NCBI RefSeq assembly: GCF_016808335.1 | Contig: NC_053137.1 | Coordinates: 48,227,781-48,291,780 of the forward strand | DNA length: 64,000 nucleotides | Direction of reading: 5' to 3' | DNA from: Panicum virgatum | Lineage: Eukaryota > Streptophyta > Magnoliopsida > Poales > Poaceae | Part shown: in pieces, positions 37,963 through 54,332 of the stretch | Layout of the letters: every line of letters starts with the position of its first letter | How positions within the stretch are numbered: the first letter of the stretch is position 1 | Position numbers and translations under genes: made by a program | Notes under the pieces: generated by a model | Databases searched by the model: none | Told to the model about the DNA's origin: nothing | The model's input: only the letters and a program-made list of their open reading frames with translations

Positions 37963-38299
37963 ATCTCCCCCTTGATGAGTGCATTGTCAACACACCACAA
38001 ATGAACCAAGATTGAAACAAAAACAGTGGAAAACAAAGAAGCAAGAAAGAACTCGAACAAGTGACAAAAGCTCGAAAGAAGCAAGAACAAGTCACTTGAC
38101 CAAGCAAATATCGATTCCCTCAGACAAGGGCAACGGCTCGACACAGTCGATCAAACACAAGCATGACTCCTCAAAGACAGAGGCAGGGCTCGACACAGTC
38201 ATACCAGAAGCGGAGGGAAAACCAGGAGCTAAACAAAGCAAAAACTCCCACTAAATGCATTTCCCCCTTACCAGTGCAACTCTCACCAAATGTATGCAC

Positions 38300-38833
38300 C
38301 CTCAAGACCATGCATGAGGAACTCAAAATTTTTGAAAGAAACCAAGTTTGGGTTTTAGTCGAGCCTCCACCTGCTTGTAATCCCATCGGAACAAAGTGGG
38401 TTTTCAAAAACAAGCAGGGTGAGGATGGGTTGGTTGTTCGAAACAAGGCTCGTCTTGTTGCCCAGGGGTTTTGCCAAAAAGAAGGGATTGATTTTGAGGA
38501 AACTTTTGCCCCTGTTGCTCGTTTGGAAGCGATTAGGATTTTTCTTGTATTTGCTGCTTCTAAGGGTTTAAAAGTTTTCCAAATGGACGTTAAATCCGCC
38601 TTCTTAAATGGTTTTTATCGAAGAAGAGGTTTATGTGAAACAACCCTCTGGTTTCGAAAATCCCAAGTTTCCAAACCGTGTTTATAAACTTCAAAAAACA
38701 CTTTATAGTTTGAAACAGGCACATAGAGCTTGGTATGATAGACTGAAAATATTTTTGCTGGCTCAGGGTTTTAAAATGGGATGTGTGGATAAAACTTTGT
38801 TCATCATGCGGTCTGGCACTGATTTTCTATTAG
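38300..38833 (+). pseudogene. Inverted reverse-transcriptase fragment of element A
   Basis: Plus-strand translation gives Copia RT from MHEEL through [28 protein letters not shown], then (after a frameshift near 38610) YSLKQAHRAWYDRL to a stop of homology at about 38833. gag and integrase of the same element are on the minus strand. At the right breakpoint the minus-strand linker ending near 'FSDSN' begins. The YVDD-bearing half of RT and RNase H are absent. Confidence 0.85.
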
Positions 38834-38836
38834 AAT

Positions 38837-40357
38837 CAGAAAAAGCGTGTCCAATATCTTTGGGCTCAAAAGAGGCAACAAACGCTGAATGAGCAAAGCC
38901 AGCGATACTGGTTACCTTGGACCGTGTGACTCGTTCATTGAGGTCACCTAGCATCTGTTGAGGCGGATGACGACGCTGAATGTGTCGCGGTGCTTCCCTT
39001 GTCGAAGTTGCCTCCTCCTCAACCAAAGCTGGTGCCTCCTCAGGTGCAGCTGGTGAAAGCTGAGTCACCTGCTCGATCGGCCCCGGGAAGTAGACGTGGT
39101 AGGATCGAGGCCGTCATCATCGTCCGAGCTCGTGGCGGAGGCAACTGGGTCCACAGCACGCGTGGTAGCCTCAGCATCACCCTCCGCAGCTTCTTCCTCC
39201 TCATCTTCAAAGATGGAGGTGCCGAGCTCATCCTCTCCTGCAACTTCAAAGACAGAAGCATTGCACGGTGCAGTCTCGTCGAAAGTGACTTCACAAGTCT
39301 CTCTAACGATGTTAGAATCAATAAGCAACACACGGTATGCTCTGGAATGAGATGCATAACCAAGAAAAATACCGTCAGACAAGCAAGACTCAAACTTATC
39401 AAGATTTCCTTCTTTCAGCACAAAACACCAGCAACCGAAAACTCTGAGATGGTCAACACGGGGCTGGCGTCCAAATCGCAACTCATAAGAAGTCTTGTGC
39501 ATGAAAGCACGCAGGAAAATATGATTGGACATATAACAAGCGGTGTTAACTGCCTCAGCCTAGTACTTTCTAGGAGTCCTATGCTCATCGAGCATCGTCC
39601 TAGCCATCTCAACCAATGTCCGATTCTTCCGCTCTACAACCCCATTCTGTTGTGGAGTGTAAGGGGAAGAATACTGGTGTTAAAGACCTTGATCACTGCA
39701 AAAGGTGTCAAAACGAGTATTTTTTAATTCTGTGCCATTGTCACTGCGAATCGCTCTCATGGCCTGGGGTAGCTCGTTTTTCAACCTCAAGATCAAGTCT
39801 CGAACAAACTCGAAAGCTTCATCCTTGGTTCTCATGAAAAAGACCCAATAATAGCGAGAAAAGTCGTCCACGATCACAAAAACGTACCACTTCCCACCAA
39901 CAGACATCACCCGAGAAGGACCAACAGTGTCCATATGTAGCAACTCTCTAGGGTGAGTGGTCATCACCTGATTAACAGGCGAATGAGAGGTGGCAACCAA
40001 CTTCCCGTGGTGACACGGGTGGCAAACAAGGTCCTTTTCAAACTTCAATTTGGGCAATCCACGGATTATGCCAAGTGAGCTAAGTCTAGACAACAAATCG
40101 AAGCTCAAATGTCCAAGTCTCCTATGCCACTTCCACAGATCGGAAGAAGGACCAGCCAACAAACAACAAGAAAGGGCCAAACGGAGTTCTAGAGAAATCG
40201 ACCAAGAAAACTCGGTCACGAGGAACGATCCGGCAAACCAGGTCTCCTCTGGAATCCAAAACTCGAGAACAATCCTCCTTGAAGCAAACTTCAAACCCCT
40301 CATCAAGAAGTTGCGAAACAGAGAGCAAATTAAAGCCAAGATTCGAAACCAAAGCAA
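38837..40357 (-). pseudogene. Element A integrase and linker, broken
   Basis: Minus-strand pieces: HHCC domain with WHRRLGHLSFDLL and CHPCHHGK; core with HMDTVGPS, DDFSRYYW and SDNGTELKN (about 40130-39690); C-terminal part YELRFGRQPRVDHLRVFGC (39532 onwards); and the integrase-RT linker to about 38837. Stops and frame changes separate the pieces. Confidence 0.85.
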
Positions 40358-40616
40358 CCTCTCTCAGGGTGAAGTGATCAGAAACTCTGACAGTGCCAAC
40401 ACCACGTACCTTGCCCTTACCATTATCCCCAAATATGATGTATTCTTTGTGGCGCGTTGGGGTGAGGCTGGAGAACCATTTGTCATTCCCGGTCATATGG
40501 CGCGAACAACCGGAGTCCATGATCCACCTGTTCTCCAAGGCTCCAACCTGCACATCAATAGTGAGACAAAGGGTGAGCAAATGTCTCAACACTGGGGTTA
40601 GCAAAGTGAGAAGCAA
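40358..40616 (-). pseudogene. Element A protease region
   Basis: Contains the aspartic protease motif DSGCSRHMTG preceded by WIM, and the Copia-typical GDNGKGKVRGVG. Frame differs from gag and from the following integrase piece. Confidence 0.8.
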
Positions 40617-43362
40617 ACCAGTGTCGAGCCATTTGCTCTACAGAAGGGTTAGCAAAATCAGGTAAAGCGTATCCCCTGTCCCATCGACTGCGAGGCTGAC
40701 GATCTCCACCACGAGGAAATCGTGGTGCATCGTAACCTGCTCCAAAACCTCGGTCCCGTGGTCCATAGCCGTACTGAGGACGACCAGGAGCACAACCGGC
40801 AAAGCGACCACCCGCTGGAGCACGGTAACCTCCACCGTCTCCCTGTCCTCCACCTACATGGCGCGCCCTAGCATCTTGCCTACCACCACGCCGAGAAGGA
40901 CCATGCACCCGAGCAGAGTACATGTCCGAGTTGCGTCTCTCCTGCTCACGCCTCACAGCCCGCTTCCTTCTGAAGCAAAACTCCTCCAGGTGACCTTCTC
41001 TGTCACAGTACTCGCAGTGGTACCTTACCTCTCTCTTGGGAGGTGAAGGCCTCGCCTGCGGACGGGGAGGAGCAACCCCCTTCTTCTGGGCAACCTGGGT
41101 TGTGGCAGCAGGGAGCGTATCGAGGGGATTCCTCAGCTCATTGGGCTTTGGAACCCAAACCTGCTTCTGTGGAGGTGCTTTTTGTGATTCTTTCAGCACA
41201 CCATCCACGGGGTCAATAAGCGAAGGCTGCGTGCTCGTGCTAGCAATGTTTAGAGCACTTGGAGCTCCAGCAGCCTTGCCGATCTTACCATACAGCTTGT
41301 CAAAGTCTGACTTCGTGTATGTGTAACTGACCCCAAAACTATCACCACGCTTAAACTGCTTGATCATCATGCCCAACTACGGCTCACTGCTAGAAACCCA
41401 ACTCAGAATCACCCTAAGATAGGTATTCTGATTCTCCAAGTTGGCTTTCTCTACCGCAAGATTATCCAAATCAGAAATCAAACCAGGGCAAACATGACAA
41501 TCAATAGGTGGGCTAGACTCCCCGACCTTAGTCTTTCCTAAAGACTTAATCAAAGCGTTCTTTTCATCTAGTTCCGACCTAAGCATGAGACACAGCTTAC
41601 ACGCACCAAGCAAAACTGGCCTAGACTTCATCTCCTCTAGCTCGCACACAACGGTAGCGAATTTAGATTGCAAAGCGGCTAGATCAGACTTAAAGATGGG
41701 ACACTCATCGCATTCAAGCACATCACTAACTATGGGAGCGTCCTTGACCAGTTCAAGCTCATGCTTGGCCTTGGCTAGCTCGTGAGATACGTCAGCAAGC
41801 GAAGTCTTAGCAACATCTAAGTTCGCGATGTTCTCATCATGCTTCGCACGGAGAGCAACAAGATCATTCATGTGAGATATGCAGCCAGCGCATTCAACCT
41901 CACCAGATTTCTCTCTAGCACAAGCCAGCTCAGCCCTAAGCTTTCTACGCTCTCTAGCTGCTTCCTTAAGCAGCCTCTTCTGGTTGTCGAGAGCGGCGTA
42001 CAACTCCCTAACCTCAGTATCAAGAAGGTCAATAGTGGAGTTTATCTCTGAATCACTCTCGGATCCAGGAGAAGAGCCGTCGTGCGTCGGTGTAGCATGT
42101 CCGCCTGGAGACGCACGAGCACCATTGGCTTCACCCGCCATGGTGCAGAAACCTTTGCGCCGACCGGCCGCCAAGCAAAGGCCGATGAAGCCGGTGGCAT
42201 CCTTGTCCCGCTTCTTCTTCTTTTTCTTATCGTCGTCGTCAGAGGTCGGTGAAGAAGAGCGGTCGGTGTCAGAGCACTTGTCGAGGTCGCTGAGCTGCAC
42301 CAGGAAAACCTTCTCCCACTTCTTGGCCTTGTACTAGAAGCGCTTCTTGAGCGACTCCTTGTCGAAGCGTCCTCCCCTGTCACGACTGCGGTGCTTGTGG
42401 CGCCGACGCTCCTTGTTGGAGCCTCCCTCGTCGCGGTCGCGGTTGCGGTAGTAGTCGGGGTTGTTGTTCTGACCACCACCGGACTTCTTGGGGTAATCGG
42501 CGATGAAGTGGTTCGAATCGCCGCAGTGGCAGCATCCGGGGTTCTTCCGCCTCTGCCGGTTGTGGTAGACACGCTGGAATTTGTTGATGAGGAGGCACAA
42601 GTCGTCGTCGCCCAGCGACTCTAATTGCTCATCTGTAACAGAAGGCAAAGAGGCAAGAGAAAAGCCAAGAGCAGAGTTAGCGTTAGAGCTTGAACCACCT
42701 GGGCCAGTCACAAGAGCGATGCTGTTGGAAGGAGGGGCACCATTAAGCTTGGCTCATGTCTGGTTATCCACCTCCGTGGCCTTGAGCTTGCTGAAAAGCT
42801 CATTCACGGTCAGAGTCTCATAGCCTGCAGACTCGATGATCGTGTTCACCTTGAGATCCCACACAGAGCGGTCAAGTGCGTAGAGCAACTTGAGGGCCTT
42901 CTCGTGCTCTGTGTAGTCAAGGGCATCAGCAGATCTGTTCGCACTGACTTTGTTCACAATCGATTGAAACCGACTGAACATGTCGCCAATGCTCTCACCC
43001 GGCCCCTGTGTGAAATTCTCGTATTCACGCCGGTGGGTCTCAAACAACCTAGCCTTAACCTGAGGTATGCCCTCGTGGTAGTTCTCAAGGTACGTCCAAA
43101 CTTTGTGGGCTTTCTGAAAACCCTGGACGCGTGAGAACTCCGCACGAGAAACGCCAGCGAACAAGGCATTGATAGCCTTGGCGTTAGCCTCGTGCTCGGA
43201 CACCTGAAGAGGAGAGGTCCGAACGGCAAGCACCTCGTACGCCTGGTTCTTGGTGATATCCCAGACCTCGGCTCCCATGCTTTACAAGAAGGCACGCATG
43301 CGAACCTTCCAATAAGCATAGTCTTCGCCGGAAAACACTGGGATCTTACCAAGACTTGCCAT
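40555..43362 (-). pseudogene. Element A gag, one frame with four in-frame stops
   Basis: From ATG 43362 the frame runs about 935 codons in a single phase. It is broken by stops at 43284 (TAA), 42756 (TGA), 42336 (TAG) and 41379 (TAG). It has the UBN2-type capsid start (FSGEDYAYWKVRM), a degraded zinc knuckle (CCHCGDSNHFIADY), a long coiled coil with repeated Cys pairs (about 42100-41400), and a second knuckle CEYCDREGHLEEFC near 41005. Size and architecture resemble Sirevirus gag. Confidence 0.82.
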
Positions 43363-43410
43363 GGTCGCCAAGTGGTTTTTGAACCGGTAAAGGTACTGAA
43401 AACCTCAACC

Positions 43411-43424
43411 AAGCTCTGGTACCA
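43411..43424 (-). other. Primer-binding site of element A
   Basis: Minus strand 'tggtaccagagctt', two bases from the LTR end. Same tRNA-Met type as in element B. Confidence 0.8.
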
Positions 43425-43426
43425 AT

Positions 43427-45213
43427 TGAGGGACCGTAAAGACGACCAGAGGGGGGGGGGGTGAATGGGAGCCGATTGAAAATTCTCGCAATCGAAAGAT
43501 CGGCCTAAGATCCCAAGTTCGTATTCAACCCTCAAGTCCTAGGTGAAGTGTAGAGTAACTATAGAGGAGCTACACTTACACAAAACAACCCTAGGAACAA
43601 GCGAGAAGTAATGCGGAAGCAAACAGCGAGAAGAAGCTGCTAAAAAACACACACGGTATACACACCGGTTGAACCGACGTCAACGTATATCTATACGCCG
43701 GTTGAACAGACAAAACAACACACTTGTGGGGTCGCTGGTCAACATACACCGGTTAATCCGATGCTCGCCGAGAGCTATGCACCGGTGCAATTTGCGAACA
43801 GCAGAAAACCCTAACGCGCGAAAAACCTACTCACCGATTGATCCGACGCATACAACTTCAAAGCGTCGGTTCATCCGGTGATAAGAAAAACAGAGTCCAG
43901 AAACGTTTTTCCAGCCCGCGACCTTTGGATACTTCGATGATTGGAGGATCAAATCAAGTTCAAAGGAGCTCAAATTTTGCAGGCATGTTCACAAAGGACT
44001 TGTGAACATGTCCACGGAAGGAATCGACGAATCACTCCATGGTTTGGGAGGAATCGAGGAATTCCCAAGCAAGAACAGGGGTTTCTCTAGAACTCAAAAA
44101 CTTCGATCCGAGGGGACTCGTGATTCCGGGAGTTTTAGCACTTGGCTAGATGTATTAGAATCACTTCAAAGAGTCACACAATCACCACGAAACAACCTCT
44201 CATCTCATACTCAAGAATAGACAAAGGAAAATCGAAATTCATCCAAACGAAGCACAAGATGAACAAGATTGACACGAGATTGAAAGCCCCGAGGGCACAA
44301 GGAGGGAAGGGCCTCCTTTCCCACACAATCTCAATACAAAACATCTCAAGAATACATACCTCTAGTTCTCATCCTTGAGTGGGAGGAGAAGAACAGGGAG
44401 AGAGAGAGAGCGACGGGAGAGAGGTGGGAGGCGCTGGCTGGTGGAGAGTGATTTGTTCCAGGCGCAGGGGAGAGAGGAGAGGGGTGAGGGGGTATTTAAG
44501 GTGCCCACGCAGGGGTCCAAAATACCCCTAGACTCAAACTAGAGACTAAAACGCCCGTAGGGGCTAAACCGGAAATATTTACATGATCTCATCCGACGGC
44601 CGAGGTTCTTTCTTTGAAATGAAGTCTTCTCCGCGAAGCCACCATGTCGATGAAGATCCGGTTCGCGATTTTGGAGGGTCCGCGAAACCCGGGGTAGGTG
44701 GCCGATTTTGAGAAAACCGCCAAAACTTCACGCGCGGGAAGATTCCCGCCTCCACGCCGTGGCCCTGGACGCCGTTCCCGCCTCAGCCTCCTGACGGCCC
44801 TAGACGCCGCCCAACGCCCGTCACCTCCTCGCCCGCAGCGAGGCCCTAGACGCTGTCGGCGCCCGTCGCCTCCGTCAGTCCCGAGACTGACGCCCGTGCC
44901 TCTACGACTTGGCGTCTTCAACCCCCGTGCGCATTCTTGGTTTTGTAGCACAAACCAAGAAACCCGCCTTCCGTCGCCGCTTGCGCCCTCGATGCAGGAG
45001 TGGACGCCACAGCTACCGCCCGGCACGAGCTCCGGTCCCGGCTGCCCATCACCGCCGTCCACCGCACGGTCCATCGGCCACAGCACCTCCACGGCAGCTC
45101 TCCGTCGACACTTGACGCCCGTGTACCTGCAATACAAAGACCAAGCGCACGATCACACCGCACGGTTGACAATTCACTCATCACAAGCAGGATAGAGTAC
45201 TCAACATTCCTCA
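43427..45213 (-). repeat. 5' LTR of element A
   Basis: 1787 bp, TGAGG...CCTCA on the plus strand. It is the uninterrupted version of the LTR split by element B, and shows the target sequence 'ggctgcccatcaccgcc' into which B went in the other copy. Confidence 0.92.
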
Positions 45214-47338
45214 AAAGTATCTTCTGGGTACAGTTTCGGAGTGCGTTTTTGAGCCAGCTCTTGTTGTCATTGTTCTGGCAAACTTTTGGAAGAGAGAATG
45301 GATGCTTCGATGCCTTTCATTTTCGTTGTCTCTGCTGCTAGTCCTGCACTGAATAAGGAATTTTTGTTGTCTTTGTCCTTGGATCGATGCCATAAGCAGC
45401 TACCGTTTGGTTTCCATAATATGCCCCAGTGATTTGGCCGGCTGGACGGACAGAGGTGGCCATTTCGATGTTTGCCATTGATAGATTTTTGTTAACCTTA
45501 CGAGGCCTATACTTGGCCAAACGGGTCGCGCAGGCATGGCACGGCCGGTCACGGGAAGAGGGGGAGGAGGGGGGCACGACAGTGGACAGTGCTGTCGTGC
45601 CGCATAGTGCCGCCGTGCCGAGGCATCGGCCCAGGCATGGCCCCTACAAGGGCTATGGCGTGCCGTGCTGTGCTCCTGGGCACGACAACATGGCAGTGCC
45701 CACTCCTCAGCAGTAGCCGGAGGGGTGACAAAGACGGCCGGCACAGAGCATGGGGAGGAGGGGAGGCCGGATGACGGCGGCTGCGGCCGGAGAGCACGAG
45801 GACGACCTGCGCAGGCAGCGGCCGAGGAGGGGGACGACCTACACAGGCCGCGGTCGTCCGCGGCGGTGCCTGGAGGCAGGGCAGGGCAGGCGCGGGCAAG
45901 TGGCAGGATCGGCGGCAGCGCGTGGAGGGGGCAGCGGGGATGCTGGTGGAGAGAGAGAGGGAGGGAGTGGAGAAGAATGGGGATGTTAGGGTTTCTATGT
46001 TATTATTTAAAAAAGGGTTTTTATGTTGGGAACGTATTAGGTGCAAACCAACATCTCCATGCAAACTATGGAAACTTCAATTTGGGTCATCGACCCTCCG
46101 GCTTGGTGTGGACCGGCGAAGACAACCTTATATGGGGGATGTGGAGACCCCCTCTTTTTAGTGGGCAAGCTCCTTAGTGGAAAGCGGGATCAAGATGATC
46201 GTGATTGTGTTCACGGAAGAGACTTGGTTGCCGGAAACAATACTCTTCGTGGGTGCTTGAACAACGTGGATGTAAAGGCGCCTTTGTGGCAATCCGAACC
46301 ATAGGATAAATCTTCATGTCGAGAGTTTTCTTCCTCTCATCCCTCCTTTAAGCTTCCGCATTTCATATTGCAATCTTTGTGCTTTTACTTTCATAGAGTA
46401 GTATCTTGATAGGATTGGCTATAGGTTGCTAAACTCTTTTGGGATGAGGGTTTACACTAAGACGAACCATAGTTGCACATCTAGATAGCATGTTTTAGAT
46501 TAAGTTTTTGTGCAAACTAGTTGGAGCCATAGATTAAGGTTTTAAGTTGCCTAATTCACCCCCTCTTTTAGACTAGAGCACCCGATCACTTTCACAAGTC
46601 ATAGCAAAAAAATCTGTGACGCCCAAATGAAAACTGATTATGTCCAAACACTGGATGATCTGATGGTCTCATATTTGTAGAGCGGATGAATACTTGCATG
46701 AAAGGAAAAAGGGCGATTTCATCATCTGGTACTTTGGACATGATCAATTGTCATTTGGGTGTTGGACTTTTGTCATGACTTGCACTTGCTATGATTTGGA
46801 TCACTTGTTTAGTTGTTTTGGACGATCTTACTATGATTTAGATTTCATCCATGTGGAACCGAAAAGACTACACCTATACGCTCACAAACTCATTAATCCC
46901 AATGACTATGTTATCATATAACTACCAAAATCATAAGTAATGACTTAATAAGATCATTTTCCTTACATTAAGCTTTAGTTGGAACTTGGAAGACAGAATA
47001 GACAACATATGGAGTTCATTGCATTGTCTCCCATCAGCATACACTCTTGGCAAGTGCAGACATTCAGAAGTACGCTTGTCACAACATTTCTCTTGTTTCA
47101 AGTCGTATCACAACCAGAAAATACATGCCCACTTGGGGAACATGTACCCTTTTTTAAAATTTTAACCACAACCAGCAAATGTAAAACGAACATCAAGCAA
47201 AGTTTGCCGCAGAAATTTAACATCGAATCGGCAAAAGTATTACGAAATTACTAAGTGCCAGAGGCAACTCTCTGTCCCACGCCACAGCTCCTGTTTATTC
47301 AGTTTGCCACTGAGCAACAAGACCCCTCATTTATGAAA
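45214..47338. other. Spacer between element A and SCPL gene 2, with LTR-like residue
   Basis: 45219-45360 is the original upstream DNA of SCPL1, displaced by element A. 45440-46010 is GC-rich with no clear gene. About 46020-46600 resembles the end of a Copia LTR ('gttgcctaattcacccc', 'cccgatcactttcac') but without a defined start or primer site. 46600-47338 shows nothing recognisable. Confidence 0.4.
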
Positions 47339-50452
<3,114 letters not shown>

Positions 50453-51782
50453 GGCCCTCATGGACGACTGAATTTTGTTTTCTGAAATAGCAGTTTTGGA
50501 TCCTACGATGGCTTTGTTCAAGTGAGAACGAAGAGTGCAACGAACACTTCGTGCAGCAAGCTGTAAGCATTGTACGTTCTGCTGTTCTATGATTGTTGTT
50601 TCATCTCCAACAGGCTGGTCTAGAGCGGAGTTAGTATCTCTCCCCCGCAGTTTCCTTCGCGGAGATGGGAATGACTCGACGAGAAAGGACATGTTGCCGG
50701 CTAATGAGAGCGAACCTTATGCGTAGATTAATAGCAGGCGCGCGGCCGTTAGGATTCTTTCTGTTGTAGTGTAGCCTTTGGTACATTCTTTACCTGCATT
50801 CTCTGTTCAAATTAAAGAGATGATTTGGGAGGTAATCGATGGCAATTTTGCGTATGTTCTGTGTGTACAGGCCCCAACCTTTTGCTGCAGGTCGGACGCA
50901 AGATTAGTGGCGAGAGATCGAGCGTCCATTTGGAAATCGTATGAGGTCCTCCAATAATGCGCATACATGCAACACAAAGTACACTAATAATGCACCCCCA
51001 CAACAATAGCATCTATGCATGGTTTGTTTTCTTGCGACCGTATCTGCAAAGAATGTACCATTGTGTTCCTTCTTAAGACTATTGTGATTAATGCTGACTG
51101 TTTGGTGGCCACAACAAACCATAATTGCTTACCACACTGAAGTATTGAACAATGCAGGAAGTTGAAGAAAATTATATTGGATGAATGTAGAGTCCGTTCA
51201 TGGATGAGCACTATAACACAACACCATAATATCATCGGACCTCGGTCGGTAAAAATAGACGGTCATTGATAAATTATAGTCGGTAAAAATGGACAATCAT
51301 TGATAAACTGTCCGTCGGTAAAACATTCCAGCAAACGATCAGTCGTAATTCAACCTTTTTCAATTATTTGTCTATTGATAAACATATTTTCGCATATCGT
51401 TGCTGAGTCGGTTGGTAAATCCTCGTGTGCGGTCGAATTGTCAGTCGGCAAATAGAGCTCAGATATTTGGCCTACTCACACTAGAAAATAACCAACATCA
51501 AACACTATGAAATCAAAGCCCCCGGAAACTCCATTGGAGCCCCACCCCGCCCCCCTTGATTTTTCCCCCTGCCATTGAAGAAAGCTCAAGGTTGAAGATG
51601 AACAGTGTGTAGTTGAGCCCCCCCTCCCTTTCTAGTCTGGATCCGCCACTGAACCTAACTAGTCCTCCACGGCCACCAGGCTCCCCACCCCGCCCGGCCG
51701 ACAACACACACAACGCAAGCAGCATTGCAGCAGCACGCAAGCTTCTGTCTTCTCTCACGCAGGACACGCCGCCCAGTCGCTA
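50453..51782. other. Upstream DNA of SCPL2 with possible CACTA terminus
   Basis: No gene recognised. At 51209 a 'cactataacac' end is followed by subterminal repeats 'tcggtaaaa' (about 51245, 51276, 51313) alternating with 'cattgataaa'. This pattern fits one end of a CACTA transposon; the partner end (TAGTG) was not found. Confidence 0.4.
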
Positions 51783-52243
51783 GGGCGTGTTTGGATACTT
51801 CCCACCGTAGCCTGGTTCGCTGCAGCGATGCAGGCTCCCATTGGCCAGGCTTGGCAGCTGCAGCAGCCCCTTGATTGGTTCACGTATCCATACAGCTAGG
51901 CTCAGCGCAGAAATCATTCTGTTGTTTGTACAACCGGTACCCACCACCTTTTCTCCTCTGCACGCTCGCCCAAGCAGTATCCATACAGCTAGGCTCAGCG
52001 CAGAAATCGTTCGGTTGTCTCAACCACCTTTTCTCCTTTGCACGCTCACCCAAGCAGCTCGTTCCTGCACCGCACGAGCCAGGCCCAGAGGAAACGCTCG
52101 AATCCTACGTTTCTCGTGAGCCTGGCTCGAGTGGTACGGTCGCATCTGTGTAGCCTGGCTCAGGTGTCCACGCAGGCAAGCAAACACTGCGCACCTCCAT
52201 GCCGTCAGCCTGGCCAGAGGGCAAACAGGCATCCAAACACGCC
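51783..52243. mobile_element. MITE with GGGCGTGTTTGGAT termini
   Basis: Starts 'agggcgtgtttggata' and ends 'atccaaacacgccct', inverted termini. The interior contains a direct duplication of about 90 bp ('tatccatacagctaggctcagcgcagaaatc' occurs at about 51887 and 51979). A second, partial copy lies beyond element C at 61943-62181. Confidence 0.75.
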
Positions 52244-52255
52244 CTTGGTTGTCTG

Positions 52256-52780
52256 TGTTGGATTTGTTTGTTTTGACATCCGTCAACCCATAATCAACGT
52301 GATATCTATTCTCTAAATCTCGGACTCGGAAATAAATTCCGAGTCCGGCTTTGTCTTGATTGGGAGGCAAAATCTAAGCCCATTGGGCTCGGCCCTGGGC
52401 CTACAATGCGACTATAAGTAGAGGGTCAACCACATAGGGTTTCCCCATCCCAAAATCTCGTGATTCTCACGTAGTCCACCCTAACCGATCGCTAAGCGCG
52501 CTGGAAGGCTCGGAAGCTTGAGTGCCACGTCCGGGGCAGTCTCGGTGGTGCCCAGAAGGACGCCGCTACCCCGTGAAGTCGCTCAAGGAACGACTACGCT
52601 ACGTCCCCGATTCCGCCCTCGTCGTCGACCACATCACCACTGCACCGACGACCATGGATGCCATGGCCACCGGTACAGGACCAAATCTTCATGTTAATCC
52701 GCGTTAGTGAACTAAATGTGATCTACTGTGTAGACTAGATGATCCTGTTAAGAATGTTCTAAGTTAATATTTTACTAACA
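52256..52780 (+). repeat. 5' LTR of element C
   Basis: TGTTGGATTTG...ACTAACA. Contains an ATG-rich segment (52654-52672) that could be the first coding exon of gag by splicing to 54333. Lacks about 14 bp that the 3' LTR has near 'gtgattagaagggg'. Confidence 0.9.
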
Positions 52781-54332
52781 TTTGGTATCAGTTAGCCTAG
52801 ATCTAATCTACTTAGATCCATTTCATGGTTTGGTCACTTAGCAAAGGTGATGCCTAGATCTAGTTTTCATGTTTTAGTTGAATTTCATTAAGTTAGAACG
52901 ATTAGCCTACTAGATCTATCAATTTTAACTTAGTCAGTAAGCCTTGAATGCTTAGATCTATAAGTTCATTAAGTTTTTCTAAATATTCATCATGTTTTAG
53001 ATTAGTTTCGTTAAGTTAGGGTTAAGAGTAAGCTCAGAAAGGGGAAAGTTTGCACGAAACACCGAATCTCTCTCTCTCACACACACGCAAAATCAGCAAA
53101 CCCTAACCCTAACCCTAAGTTCAGAACCCTACCTGAGAGCCAGCCATCAGTAGGCTGGAACGGGCTGCGCACACGCAGATCCGGCTATCAGTTCGGCAGG
53201 CCTCGCGCGCGACCCGTCAGATCCGGTCTCCGCCCACCATGAGCATCAGGGGGCTATAATGGAGACCCTCAACTGCCGCGCGTTCACCACGAGGGGAGCG
53301 CGCGCGCCGGCGAGGGCCCCCGCACAACCCCGCAGCCCGGGCGTCGCCGCGTCGCCATGCGTCGCCGGCGAGCGAGCTCGAGCCGCGGCCATGCTGCGCA
53401 CTCGGCTCTCCTCACCCTCACTCAGATAAGCACGGGGAAAGGGGAAGTATGGCCGGCCGCGGTCAGGAAAGGAGCACGGCGGCGCACGGCGGCGTGCGCA
53501 TCACCGGCCGCCATGGCCGGCTGCTGCTCAGACCGGAGTAGATGAGCGGCGGCTGAGGGGAGGCGAAAATGGCTAGGGTTCAGACGCTCTCCGCCGATTT
53601 TGCTATTTAAGCGGTGCGGCGGCAAGCACCGGCCGTCGATTGAGGTGGACGGCCAGGATCGCCCGACGCCTCACTCTCGCGCGCGGCGCCCGCCATGGGC
53701 CGGTTTGGCGGCCTGCCCGTTGGCGCTCGGGCCAACTTTCTGCTGGGCCGCCGCCGCTGCGTCGTCACGTTTACGGTCCGAGCAAAGCTGGGCCGCGCTG
53801 CCGCTGCTGCTGCGTGCTGGGCTGCGCCGCCGCCGCTGTTTTGCTGCTGCTGCTGCGCGCGTGCGTTGCGGGCCGCACTGGTTGGGCCGGCGCACGTGGA
53901 TTGGGCTGCGCGTTTAAGTTTTCAGACCAGCACGTGATAAGCATTTTCCATTAAGTTTTCAGTATATTTTGCTCCATTTTAAGTACCAATTTAATTAAGT
54001 TGTTTCATTAAGTTTTAAGTTTATGTTTTCAGTAAGTTATCATTATTTTCAGATGTTGGTGTTGTATTTAAATCCACCACTACACTTTGAGATGCCTCTA
54101 AATAAATGAAACCAATGAGAAGTTTGTTTAGAGTAAACTTGTGATTATTTCTGACCAACATTGTTTTAATCATGAGTATTAAGATGAATTTCGATTGTTT
54201 TCCCCAACGGTGATGCACTTTAAAATTTAATTGCATGCTTTTAATCATACCAACGTAGAGTTATTATCATGCTTTCATTTGCATTTCATTGTATATGCTT
54301 ACTAAATTAAGTTTCATTGATCTTATTTTCAG
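52781..54332 (+). other. Leader of element C
   Basis: AT-rich leader with a GC-rich block (53160-53900) and a short run of three 'ccctaa' units near 53100. No gene; frames overlap on both strands. A strong acceptor 'cttattttcag' ends it at 54332. Confidence 0.5.

Noticed and set aside
38163..38290. Start of a separate plus-strand gene before the inverted RT
   Set aside because: The open frame merely runs from element A 3' untranslated DNA into the inverted RT fragment.
45440..46180. Gene-like GC-rich frames upstream of SCPL2
   Set aside because: Composition suggests retrotransposon-derived repeat; frames on both strands are equally long and have no domain.
53098..53122. Telomere-like 'ccctaa' run in the leader of element C
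   Set aside because: Only about three units and of the CCCTAA rather than the plant CCCTAAA type; more likely chance or a promoter-type telo-box than an interstitial telomere.
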